Shown here in pieces: positions 1-10,486 of a stretch of DNA of 25,615 nucleotides. The DNA is taken from assembly GCA_019973155.2 (NCBI GenBank), contig BPQB01000167.1:1-25615 (forward strand). Reading direction: 5' to 3'. This stretch comes from Phanerochaete sordida (taxonomy: Eukaryota > Basidiomycota > Agaricomycetes > Polyporales > Phanerochaetaceae). Within the stretch, counting starts at the first letter, position 1. Each line of letters opens with the position of its first letter. The notes under the pieces are model-generated. The model was given only the letters and a program-made list of their open reading frames with translations, was not told the origin of the DNA and did no database searches. The translations under genes and the position numbers were made by a program.

Positions 1-3000
1 CAGTGGGCCCATAATTCGCCAAAAGATCCCAAAGAGCGCGTAGATCGCCTAGATCCAAGCCCAATCGCCTCGCCGGATCGTCCTGACGCCGAGCCTGATA
101 AGGCCCGGAAATGGGGAACCTCAGGTGTGCATTTCATGCGAATCGCTCGTCAATTTCTCACTGGGCTCTCCCAGTGCCAGAGGCCCCTGCCCAGTCGTAC
201 CATGAGTGCTCGGCGCGCGCCATGCCAAAAACCGTATGTGCCTATCAGCGAAGTCGCCAGCGCATCCCCCTATCGCCGGATAGCTCTGCTTTCGGACGAC
301 GGGTATCGACCTATAGGCGAAATCCCTCGTATCTGCTGCTCCTCGCACTCGGACGGCTATGCGAAGCCTCCCCACATGTTGCCGACAATCTCCTCCGAAG
401 AAGCCCTGCGCTTCCTTGCGTCAAACGAGCCTAAAACACGCGCAGCTCGCACCCTCTCCACTGCTCTTCACGGCCGCTGTGGCAGAACGAGCACGCCAGC
501 CGGCTTCTGTCAGCGCCCCAGTCAGCACTTCGAGTTCTGACATACGCACCGTCGCACCCCGTCCGAGGCGCCACCGCGCGCGCGCCTTGCCAGCCCGGAC
601 TCGGCGACCGCGAAGGGCAGGCGCATGGGCCTCCGTCTAAGACTGTTTCGGCCGTCTCACCTTCACATCTGTGTGACGCGGCCAGCCGCTGTTACAGCCG
701 CGAAGGCAGCCTCCGCCCCGTGTGTTCGTCCGAGGCGACATACCACATCAGTCACGGCTCCCGTGAGGCGTCCGGCTGACGTGGAGGCCCAGCCAATTTC
801 GTCAGCCCCCGCAGGCCACCGTCACCGTCACAGCTGGTCTCGCGCACCGGCACGTGCTCCTGGTCAGGCGGCGCCGCCCTGCAATAGCCCTGGCTCTGGT
901 GCGCGGCCGCAACTCACTCTTCCCGAAAGCCTAATCGTCCTGGACTGCCCTGCCCGACCGCGCTGGCCGACCAACCGCCACGGCGACGAGGGAACGTCGC
1001 CCGGCACCTGCGCAGTCGCCGGTCGCCGTTGAACGCGAGGGACTGCCCAGAGACGTCTCGGCAGGACATCGCTTTCCGCGTTCTCGCCGCCGGCGATGGG
1101 GCTGGCATGGATGTATGCACCACAAACAGGGCTTCTCTGTGATGCGATGCATCTCGAAGCATCGGTGCGGTTCTCTCGCATGTTGCCAGTGCTTCTAACT
1201 ACGAACAAGACCTCATTTAACAGGTCAGCATGCTGCACGTCGTGACGAAGCCCGAGATCCCTTCACCGCCAATTTCTCCGTGAGTCCGTGACCATCTGAA
1301 CAGATCTGAACGTGGATTTTTGCAGCATTGTCGCCTTGACATCATACCCAGATGGAAGCGTGACATGCTGCTGCGAACGTCAAGCTGCGCTTCATATCGC
1401 AATTGCGGTGCGTTGACCGCGAGCACCCTCCTTCGTCACACTCACGTAAACGGCACCCACCAGTGACGCCTCCGTTTGTCGCGGCATTTGTCGTCGGGGC
1501 GGAGGAATGCTTTCTAGCCACGAAGGAAGTGGCATGCACGTCAGCAGCTTCGACTTCAGCTCGTATGATGCAATGCGCACCGCAGATCTCGCGCATTTAT
1601 CGACCCACTGCGCAGCACGAACATCTGGACCGTACACCTACGTGCTCCTCTGCCATGGCTACGTCCCCTCTCCCTTGTATGTCGTCGACATCCCCGAGCA
1701 GCACCCGATTTTCGCGTCGCTGACGTTTAACCTTTCGATGTCACGCAGCAACAGGGATCCTCAGTCGCGTCCGCGTCATTTATTGTGCACGCGACCAGCC
1801 ATCAAACGTTTGCCGAACGGTCGAGGCACGTCATTTTGCTACCGTCGCCTTCGTCAACGTTGAACAACCTTCGCAGTCCTCGGTCGCGGGGCAGAACCGT
1901 TTTCTCGACGCCAAATGGAAAAATCGACGCGGCCCGCGTGTCGCAATGCGCCTGGGCCCAGTCGCGTGATGCAGCCCGCCATCACGCGTCGGGCAGGCCG
2001 GTCATGCGTTCGGTCATGGACACGCAAAAAAATGGTGTGCTCGATGCTCCGCCGCGACGGACAGGCCCCAGCCTGTCGTGCGGTCAACCTCGCGCGCCTG
2101 TGCGTCAGCGACGTGCACCGACGCGCGAGGCTGAGCACACGGCCTGGCCTGGTCAGCATGACATCACACGCGCGTCGTCGCGCCGCAGCGCGAACGTGAC
2201 GCGCGCGTGCGCCATTTCGCGCGATTCCCTCGCCCGCGGTCGCGTGTGACGGCCTGTGACGGCCTCCGCTGATCCGCTGTGACGCATGGCGTGACGGCGC
2301 TCGTCCCGAGTCAGGTGCGTGACAGCACGTGACAGCGCAAATTGCGGGCTGCCGCCGCCTGCCGTTTTCGGGGCGGCGGCCCTGCGCTGACCGCGAGGGT
2401 GCGTTTGGCGTGCGGCCGTTTGCAATGGGCGGAGCGGTCTCGGCCAGGCTGGCTGCCCGCGCAGGCGTCATGCCGCTGCGGACGAGACACACAGGACTCC
2501 TGTTGACTCGCGCGCGTCGTGCACGTCGCGCTCAGGGCACGCTTGGAACGGGCGTGCATCCATCAGAATCCCCCGCACTTGCGAGGCAGCTGGGATCCAG
2601 CCGCACCCCGGATTGGCCGCGCCAACTCAAAAGCGTACTAGAACAGAGTCTGCGAATGCTTGTTTTCCTCGCTTGGCCGCGCGTGCCGGGGCAGAGTTGG
2701 CACTGAGCTCCCCACGTGCGTCTCCCGATGTGCGCTGCGGCATGCGAGGCCTCGCCAGCTGAGCATTCGAGCGTCGGATCCGCAACAATGGGTACGTGAG
2801 CCGTGTGTTTCCCGCGCAGACCTTGGCTCAAACGTCCCTCAGGTCACGTTCTTCGCGAACGACATGTGTCGTCACGCCGTGCCTTCACAAGCGAGACACG
2901 CTTTCCGTGGCCCTGCATTTTTGGCACGCGCCCTCAAGCGAGAGCGGAGGGTGCGAAGCATCCAATGTGGCTTGACTTGCCGAAGACGCCGAGCGTTACG

Positions 3001-4500
3001 GGAGCTCGCCCGCTCGGGCAAACGGGGCCTCATTGTGCTACATGTTAGGACAGGGCTGTCCCTACGCATGTTCGTCGCATCCCTAGCCATCTCAATGCCG
3101 AATGCATTGGGACACTTACGCAAGAATGGCGCATTCGTCGACTCCATGTTCCATTCCCAGTAACGCGGAGGCTTCAACTCAGTACCGACCGCCTCAGTAC
3201 GCGGCACGGCACGCCCCACCCCTGAAAGGCTACTCAAACCAGAAGCCGCAAACGGTGGTCCCCAAACACTCATGCTATGTAGGGTCCGTTAGCCACCTGC
3301 TCCTGTGCCGATCCCGCACGCAACCTGACGCACTCGGTCTATAGATTCGAGTTAGGAGCCTCTACCCCGCGATCGCTCATCCGCTGGGGCGATCTGCGGG
3401 CTGCTGTGCAGCGCGCCTGATCGCGATCGCCCCATAGCAGGCTTTCCTTGAGCCCACGCTGGAGGACAAGGCCATCGCGCGCCGCGTTCCTTCGAGCAGG
3501 TGACTCGCTCGCCGCGCCCCGTGACAGCGACGGCGAATGTCCACATCGAGGTCAGCCGTCCTCTCTCGTTGTGCTGCGGCCGAAGCGTCCGCCTGTGCCG
3601 CCATATTGCCCGCGGGTCAGCTGTCTATCTAGAGAACCCCGCCTCCCTCGAAGGCGATCCTCTTGCCTGCCGAGAAGAATCACGGGCTCTTTAAAAATGT
3701 GAAGTGACGCGTAAATCGAATCCCTTACCAGCTTCTTGCCGATAAGCTAGGGTCATCTATGCTCGGTATTTTCTGCCGCTAAGGTGCAAGCAGAACGAAG
3801 GTAGGCCACGAGGGTGACCCAGCATCAGAGACAGGGCACGTCGTCCGTTTAGCCTGGCCCAAAGGCAAATCACGCTCAGCATACGTACCCAGAAGCCAAT
3901 TAACCTCAGTGCGCCAGCACGACCGCGGCGTCGTGCCGGAAATCCGTACAGTAAAATGGCGCAAAATTGTCCGCGGACGCCGCTGCGTACCTGAGCGGGC
4001 GCGGCGGCGTCCCGCCCTCGCAGGCCAGCGCGGGCGTAGCGTCTCGCCAAGCCGCGAGCGCGCCCCTGGTCCAGGCGCGCGCGAGCCGCGGGCGCATTCT
4101 GCGGGCATGCGCACAATGAAATCTTCCTTGTGGCGTCGCCTAGCGCGAGCGCAACGGTTTACGCGGGAGGGGGCGGCCGCGCGGCGTGCGCGCGAGGCCC
4201 GCCGCGGTCCGCGGCGGGTGCGCACGCCTGCCGACGCGGACGGACGGCGGTGCGCGAGAGAATGGACAACGTTCGTGCGCGCGGTCGAGGCCCGCGCTGT
4301 GACAACGGGCCCGTTATGCGTTATGCCCGTCGGTGCCGACGGTTGCGCGTGCGCGAGGGCGGGCAGGTTTATCCTGAACTGTGTCGGGAGTGATAGCCAT
4401 GGTGATGTGCGAAGCAACGTTGCGACTTCTTGCGCGGGCATGGCGCGCGAAGGCGCACGGGTGTGGTACAATTTGTACATATCGCGCTGCTCGTAACGAG
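1..4500. other. Gene-free GC-rich stretch
   Basis: I find no supportable gene here. Open frames exist on both strands, but they are short, overlap each other in several frames, are rich in Arg, Pro and Ser as expected from random GC-rich DNA, and show no recognisable domain. I could not join them into a spliced gene with a familiar product. I also looked for tRNA B-box and C/D box pairs and for obvious transposase or reverse-transcriptase motifs and saw none. A highly decayed mobile element cannot be excluded by eye. Confidence 0.6.
2245..2337. repeat. Cluster of GTGAC motifs with two 10-bp tandem pairs
   Basis: Six copies of GTGAC on the plus strand fall in 88 bases (starting at 2246, 2256, 2279, 2291, 2319 and 2329). 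Two pairs form direct 10-bp tandem repeats: TGTGACGGCC at 2245-2264 and CGTGACAGC plus one base at 2318-2337. The last copy lies in CACGTGAC, which contains an E-box-type CACGTG. The role is unknown. It could be a binding-site cluster or a decayed satellite. Confidence 0.5.
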
Positions 4501-6561
4501 GTCCGCGAAGGCGTGGCGACATCTTGAACATACGGTAGTATTGTCAAGTGGGCTGATGGGCTGGTTTTTTAAGACGCGTGTGAGCGCATACAGGCAAACT
4601 CGAAAATCTACTAGATGCAAGCACTCGTACTCAGTAATCAATTAGCGCTCAGCTCGTGCGTACGGAGGTCAAAGTTCGCGTGTTCGTTGCTAAATGTGGC
4701 GCATAGATGCGAAGCGCGAAGGAACATGGTGCAGTGCAAGCCAACCTACGCACTGCGGCACGACCCTGAGTGCTGGTATGACGTCGGGGCGAGAATAGCA
4801 GAGCATGACAGTGCGCGCCAGGTAACCTGCACATCTTCTCATTCTATCTGTTGGGGAGGCGGAACGTTGGCTCACTGCGCAACGAATGACGCCAAGTAGT
4901 GCGCTGTATATTTGCCCCACCCGTCGTCGGCAAGCGCGGCAGATAAAAGTGGATTCTCCAGCTATGGGACAAGTTACTTTTCGTAATTCGTCGCGTCTGT
5001 CGGGATGCCTTCAGGGAGACATTGTTATCGTCATCTTTGAAATTGTGGCCCTTGGACTCGAGCAATCGTGCCAAACGCGATACGCCCTCATTGTAAAGGC
5101 GTGGTCGCGTGCTTGCCGCTCGCAGGGGCTTCGCCAGTATCCTCGTCTGGGGGTCACAGGGCTGCTGGAGGCGCGCCCCACTGTGTCGGCTCTTCGAGCG
5201 ACTATGCCCTCAGATACGCCTCAGGTGACACATTGCCCTGACTATGCTGTGACAGGGCCAGAGCATGCCTCGCGTTCACGCCGCAGCAGTAGATTTTTGG
5301 AACTAGAGTTACGGCCGAGGGCGTCCGCTCGTCAACGGTGAGAGTCTTGCGAGGGTTAAGAGCAATGAAGCTGTTGATCTTTACGGTATATGGAACCCGT
5401 GGTCCTGCGCCAGGGAGACGAGCACGGATGATCGAGCAACGCTATCAGGCAAGGGTCTACAGTCGCGTGAGCGCGTGCTTGCATGAGCCGAGATAAAGAT
5501 ACCCACCTGCCACAAAAGACGATTGCAGAACCGTTATCATGCTGCCCAGGTGACATTGATATGGGAGTTGTTTGGTAGCCAAGAGAGCGGGACGACGAAG
5601 GTCACAGAAGGGAGATAAGACGCATGTCCCTGTCACTGAGTTGCAAGCTTCGTACTCCCGAAGGCTCATAGCTTGTTATCGACTGCGATGTAAGAATGTA
5701 TAAGTGAGATCGTAGTGCGAGATCAAGGGATGTGAGAGGCGTACAAGAAGGATCCTGGGGCATTAATGAGCGCATGGACAGGACGGTTGTCGATTTGGTA
5801 GAAACATGGTGGACAGTTGGTTGAATTAGACATCCTGGATTTCACATCCTTCGTGCAACAGGCCAGGTGTGCCTCCGCCGAGCTCGACCGGCAACTTGAA
5901 GACAAGAGGGCGAACGGATCGGGGATGATACGACGGAGATGAGGAGAGATTTGCTTTGCGGCGGCGTCAACGCGGCGGCGCCGCGCAGAAGACGCCGTAC
6001 AAAGCGCGGTCCAACAAAGCGAGGGAGTGTTGCCAGCGGCCCAGGATATAACTAGGCGGTCCGGCACGGAAGCGTGTTGCGTTTTGTGTTCTTAGTGCCT
6101 CCGGGAGACTGCCATGTCGCCTATGGGACAGGAAGCATAGAGCCGCGTGTCGATTACGACACCGCGCGCCAGGATTCAAGCTAGGTGGACTGATGAAGGC
6201 CTGTGTCGTACAGATGGAAGTGCTCTGACAGCGAGGATGTTGCGCGATAGTCGCCGAGATGGAGGCTTGGAAGCTCGGACCATTGAAGTTGACCATGAGC
6301 CGGCGAAGGGTCGCCACCGCGTCGCTGTGCGGGAGGAAGGATCGCAGACGGCCATGAGAATGCACCTCTCCTTCACTTGAGAGAGTTTATCAGCGGTCAA
6401 TGGTTATCTTCGATGAAAACGCAGTTTGTGGCGGCGTGGCGGCCATTGTCTAGCAGGCGCCGTCAGCAACAACATGGTGGGCGAAGAGACGAGCTACGTA
6501 CGATCGCCACCTGCCTGCAGATCGATTACTTGCGAGCGCCGGTATTACTGGCAAATTCCGG

Positions 6562-6681
6562 CTTGAGGAGGGCGTGGGGGCCAAGGGAGACGGGAGGGGA
6601 CGAAGAGGGGAAGTCGGGGAAGATGGGGGGAGAGGAGCAAGGGCGTGCGCGGGCTGACCGACGAGAGGTCGCTTTATATAT
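6562..6681 (-). promoter_or_regulatory. Orphan core promoter: TATA box followed by CT-rich tract
   Basis: Read on the minus strand, a TATATAAA box (6680-6673) is followed about 30 bases downstream by a long pyrimidine tract (about 6640-6562, purine-rich on the plus strand). TATA then CT-rich tract is the usual order of a strong fungal core promoter, with transcription starting at or just after the tract. No recognisable gene follows on the minus strand, so the product is unknown. Confidence 0.4.
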
Positions 6682-6895
6682 CGCCACGTCATGTCATAGG
6701 AAGTGGCGGATGACGTAGCTGACAAGAGCAGTCCGGCGGCGCATCGCGAGAGAAGCGTCGGTCGAGGTTGACATCGGCGCCGGCAACTCCCGGTGGCGAA
6801 CGACATGTCAGCCACCGCGCTCCAATTCAGGCCTAGAAGCCCTGTTCTGTGAATGTCTGCAGGCCTAGGCGTGAGTATGGCGTCAAACAGTTGGA

Positions 6896-6907
6896 GGGGG
6901 GGGGGGG
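6896..6907 (+). repeat. Twelve-base G homopolymer
   Basis: An uninterrupted run of twelve G residues lies in non-coding DNA. Such runs are prone to length polymorphism and to sequencing error; nothing else nearby suggests a function. Confidence 0.9.
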
Positions 6908-7837
6908 AACGGTGAGGTTCATAGTACGGTCATCCGCAAGTCCATGGGCGTGGCAGTGGGACGCAGCTATCTCATCGAGCTGGGTATGAATCACATTCTA
7001 CATGTGGAGAACAGAGCCTATGAGCACCCGTCATGGGAGTAGGCTCGCCAATACGCGTTTCGCGACAGCTGCGAGGCACGGTCAGCCCCAGATCGCCAAC
7101 GTCGGACCGCTGAACGAGAACACGATCACTCACAGAAGCATACATAACTTGGGGTACAATGCCCTCATGACCATTATCCTACAGCGCAGGTCAGCACAAA
7201 CTGCGTTGTCGAGTCGCGCCAGGCCGCCATCCTCCGACCTCGGACCTGGGCGTGGTTTCTCCCGTGTCGTGACTGCCCACAACGCGCAGGTCTCGCAGCA
7301 TGTCCTTCCACGCCGCACGACGGGTACATTTTGCTTGCGCCGCTGAGAGCCATGCACGACGTACGCGTGAGCATACGGGCGACGGGGTACTCAGACGCTT
7401 CCGTTGCTGCCGCACGACGCACAGCTGCTGCGACAGCGTTGGGCCCATTTCCGAAGGTGCGACCGGCCGGTACGCGGCGTCTAGCAGTCCGAAGAAGCGC
7501 AGGGGTCAGTGGCTCGACGCATGCATTCGCAGTGGTTGGGTGGTACTCGCCATGTTTCCTCGCGCGTTGAATGCATGAAAACCGCGATCGGGAAGCTCAA
7601 GGTGCTGCAGAGGGGTCAGTGGCATCGGTACAAGTATAACTCGTACCAGCTGCAAATCCGAGCGACGCGCGGCGGAGGATATTACCACGTGGATTACATA
7701 CCTGCCTTCGGTAGACAAACGTTGGCGTCACACTGCACGTAGGAGCCTGCAACGCTCGGTGGAGGCAGAGGGAGGAGGGTGCACTGAATTTATTCTGAGC
7801 CCTTTGCAGGCCTACCTCAGCATAGTAGACGATGTTG

Positions 7838-9190
7838 TCATCGGGTAGCGATTTCCGCCTCGCGGTGCGTTCTAGCAGAACTACACTCTGCGCACGAAGA
7901 TGGCGCCGTGAGCTCCGATTCATATCGGAAGATACAACTGGACTCACAAACCACCTCAACACGCAGCTTCTCCACGACCCCCGCAGGCAACCTCTCCCGC
8001 GCGACCTCCCGCAGGACGCCCGCACACCTCTCCGCGTCCAGAAACCCGCCATACACCACCCCAAGGCGCACGCTCGTCAACGCAGCCGCCCCACGCAGCA
8101 CCGCGCCGAGCCCGCGCCAGTCGAGCGCGCCGAACGCCGCCCGGAGCGCGCCCGCGGCGCTCTCGGCGTCGCGGACCGTGTGCGCCTCGTCGACTGTGAG
8201 CGTGAGCGCGACGTGCGCCGTGGCGGCGCACACCAGGAGGCGCAGGTCGCGCAGGACGGCGGCCCACTCGCTGTACCCGAGGCCGGCGGGCACCGCGGGC
8301 GCGCGGTCGGCGTCTCCGCTGCGCCCCCCGGGGTCGTCGACGCCCGCGGTGCGTGCGGGCTCCGCGGCGCGCGCGAGGAGGTGCCCGCCGAGCGCGACGG
8401 CGTGCAGGCGCGGCGCGGCGCCGGGGGCGAAGGGCGGCGCGGCGGGGTCGACGCGGGCGTACGCGAGCGAGCGCAGCGCGGACATGGAGCCGAGGACGGA
8501 CTGTAGCGCGGGCTGGGCGAGCGTCGGGGCGGCGGAGAGTGTGAGGCTGTGCACGCGGGTCGTGTCCAAGACGCCTTGGAGGACCGAGAGGACTGCTTCG
8601 TCTGAGCTGTGCAGGGTGATGGAGTCTACGGAGAGCGTGGGGTCTGGTGGGCGCGGCGCGGGGATCTCCTGGGGCCCGGTGCCGCCGTGACAGGTTACGA
8701 TGAGGCTGGCGATGTGTCGGAACGGGCTGAGGAGGACTGGGAGGTCGTGGAGTTTGCACGCCAAATGAACGCTGTCGATAGTGCGTCGCTGATCCTGTGC
8801 CTCGACGCGCGGGTCTGCAGGAAACTCAGCGGGAGTAGCGAGCAGCGTGTCCAGATAGAGGGAACGAAGTTTGGGGAGGAAAGCAAGGATCTGGGGCATA
8901 ACGGCGGTGATTGAGGAACTATCGTCGCGCTTTGAGGAATAGATTCGAAGTTCGCAGACCGAAGAGCGAACTCGGGAGGAAGACATGAGGCACTCTAGGA
9001 GACTCGAGAGATCCTCGAGAAGTCCGGGCACTTGCTTGCGAGGCGGCCAGCGAAGGCTCTTGAACAGGAGCGAGGCGGAAACCGTAGACCACTCCGGGGA
9101 TACGAGCGAGCAATTCTTGAGAGAGGTCGGCTCGTTGGAGAGATTCTCTAGCACCAGATTGAGTGCAGGAGGAGGCAGCGAAGAGGTCAT
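7838..9190 (-). CDS. F-box-like protein, fungal LRR-type family
   Basis: This is an uninterrupted 450-codon frame. The N-terminus (residues about 5-50: LPPPALNLVLENL, then SLKNCSLVSPEWSTVSASLLFKSL) matches the fungal F-box-like pattern: Leu-Pro start, helix, 'CALVSrxW' core, then 'LF.SL'. F-box proteins of this kind bind Skp1 and present substrates to an SCF ubiquitin ligase; the substrate is unknown. The remaining 400 residues are the Leu-rich alternating segments typical of this large, rapidly expanding Agaricomycete family. The ATG at 9190 is followed directly by the F-box. The C-terminal tail after about residue 414 looks non-native. A canonical GTGAGT donor after 7948 and a TAG acceptor before 7880 would remove a 67-nt intron and give a different tail, so the stop at 7838 may not be used. 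The family call is good; the exact 3' end is uncertain. Confidence 0.8.
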   Translation of the reverse strand: MTSSLPPPALNLVLENLSNEPTSLKNCSLVSPEWSTVSASLLFKSLRWPPRKQVPGLLEDLSSLLECLMSSSRVRSSVCELRIYSSKRDDSSSITAVMPQILAFLPKLRSLYLDTLLATPAEFPADPRVEAQDQRRTIDSVHLACKLHDLPVLLSPFRHIASLIVTCHGGTGPQEIPAPRPPDPTLSVDSITLHSSDEAVLSVLQGVLDTTRVHSLTLSAAPTLAQPALQSVLGSMSALRSLAYARVDPAAPPFAPGAAPRLHAVALGGHLLARAAEPARTAGVDDPGGRSGDADRAPAVPAGLGYSEWAAVLRDLRLLVCAATAHVALTLTVDEAHTVRDAESAAGALRAAFGALDWRGLGAVLRGAAALTSVRLGVVYGGFLDAERCAGVLREVARERLPAGVVEKLRVEVVCESSCIFRYESELTAPSSCAECSSARTHREAEIATR

Positions 9191-10140
9191 GTCGAAAACG
9201 CAGATGAGCAGCTACAGGAGAGCGTTACAGTAGTCTGTCGGGTCTTCCGCGTTTTGAGTCGATAGTATGCAAATAAGGATGATTGTCGTACCTGTGTCCT
9301 CGACAGATCTTGGGCGTGACGACCTGAGGGAGCTCTGTCTTCCGCACAAGTCCAGTATTTATGTAGGTGAGCACCCATGCCGTCCCACACGAGCTTAGGT
9401 GCTGAGAATAGCATATGCTTGACTGGTCCCATTCACATACAGACGGATATCAAGACCTGACGGAATGGTAGCATGAGCTGTCGAGAGGGAATGTCATGGT
9501 GACTCGTATGACGTAGATGTCGGTACCGTCCTGTTGAAGTCGACCCTTGTCCAAAGCCGCGCGAGACCGACCGATGCTCTTCTGCGCATCGGTCTTCGTG
9601 GGACACCAGCTGCAGAGTCATGTTGATAAGCACATCTTCCAGACCATGTGCACCCAAGGCGTCGTGCACGCAGTTCGGTCCCGAGAAGAGTTTGAGTTTG
9701 AGTTGAGCGCTGGGAGGGTCAGGAAACTTGCTGAGCGCTCGAGCATGGAAATCGTGGCGCAATGGGCAGGATGGTGGTCGGGAGCAAACACAACGCGAGG
9801 CACCCGCTTGATGCCAGCGACGGGCTTGTGGCGTGGGAACCGCCTGCCCCGCAGGTGCTCCCGCTGCGGAACCTAATCCAAGCACATGCGGGGTCCCCCT
9901 GCCTCAGCAGACGAGCCCCCGTAGCCTGCGCCATAGCCACGCCTGGCGAGAGCAGCGACAGGCAGCGACTCGCCTGCGAAAGGCTGGCAGACGGCCCTAG
10001 ACCGCACTCGAGCCAGGCTCATCAGTACTCGCGTCTCGTGACACCCTCCCGTGCCCTCTCTAGCCGCCAAGCGGGGCCCTCGCTCCCACCGCCTCTCTGC
10101 GCACGACCACCACCACCGCCCGCCCCGCCCCCTGCCCGCC
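9191..10140. other. Divergent intergenic region between F-box and small membrane protein genes
   Basis: About 950 bases separate two divergently transcribed genes, so promoters for both should lie here. On the minus strand a TATA-like ACATAAATAC sits about 170 bases upstream of the F-box ATG. On the plus side the last 100 bases before 10141 are C-rich, as in a fungal 5' UTR. No coding region is supported. Confidence 0.5.
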
Positions 10141-10462
10141 ATGTCCATGCAGCCCGCCTTCGTCCCCGCGTCGAGCGAGAAGCAGGCGCTCGACGCGGCC
10201 GGCGTGCGCCAGCCCTACCTGTCCGGCACGCGCACGCCCGTCGCGGACGAGGAGACGATCCTCTGGGACGTCGACCGCGTCCCGCCGGGCGAGCGCGACG
10301 GCTCGTTCGTCGCGCTCTCCGTGACGCTCGCCGTGCTCGTCGGGGTCTCGCTCGCGGCGTTCTGGTGCGTGCTCTGCACACTGCGCCCTGCGAGAGCAAT
10401 TCACTAATAAGCTTTCTCCGATTCCCAGGCTCCTCAGCCGGTGCCCGTCTGCGAACTTCTGA
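10141..10462 (+). CDS. Small single-pass membrane protein, unknown function
   Basis: Two exons, 10141-10364 and 10429-10462, encode a predicted 85-residue protein. The ATG has good context (CCCGCC before it). The 64-nt intron has a GTGCGT donor, a CACTAAT branch-like site and a CCCAG acceptor, and keeps the frame. Residues 1-55 are polar with an acidic stretch (VADEETILWDVD) and no signal peptide. Residues about 56-77 form one strongly hydrophobic segment (SFVALSVTLAVLVGVSL and on), followed by a short tail with Ser, Arg and one Cys. This is a type II or tail-anchored topology. I do not recognise the family. Only about 25 bases separate its stop from the next plus-strand start-like ATG at 10487, so both may lie on one transcript, with this frame as the 5' coding part of the snoRNA host RNA. 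Without splicing the frame would run to 10407. Confidence 0.5.
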
Positions 10463-10486
10463 GCTCCCCCCCTCTCTCCTCCCACC

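Larger units (their letters stand above)
4501..7837. other. Gene-poor stretch upstream of the F-box gene's 3' end
   Basis: This region is less GC-rich than the first 4.5 kb and again holds no frame that I recognise. The minus strand between about 6400 and 5700 has several overlapping moderate frames downstream of a promoter-like element near 6675, but no splice model gave a familiar protein. It may carry a non-coding transcript, a lineage-specific gene or a dead gene. Confidence 0.5.

Noticed and set aside
3320..3360. B-box-like GATTCGAGT suggesting a tRNA gene
   Set aside because: The flanking bases do not form a T-arm stem and no A box or acceptor stem is present.
3779..4531. Minus-strand 250-codon frame in the left region
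   Set aside because: Composition is as expected for random GC-rich DNA, an equally long frame lies on the opposite strand, and no domain is visible.
6183..6235. TGATGA ... CTGA spacing suggestive of a C/D snoRNA
   Set aside because: Only about 45 bases between boxes, a C at the R position of the C box, no terminal stem and no rRNA complementarity that I can see.
7832..8759. Several long frames overlapping the F-box gene on both strands
   Set aside because: They are Arg/Ala-rich shadow frames of the GC-rich F-box coding sequence.
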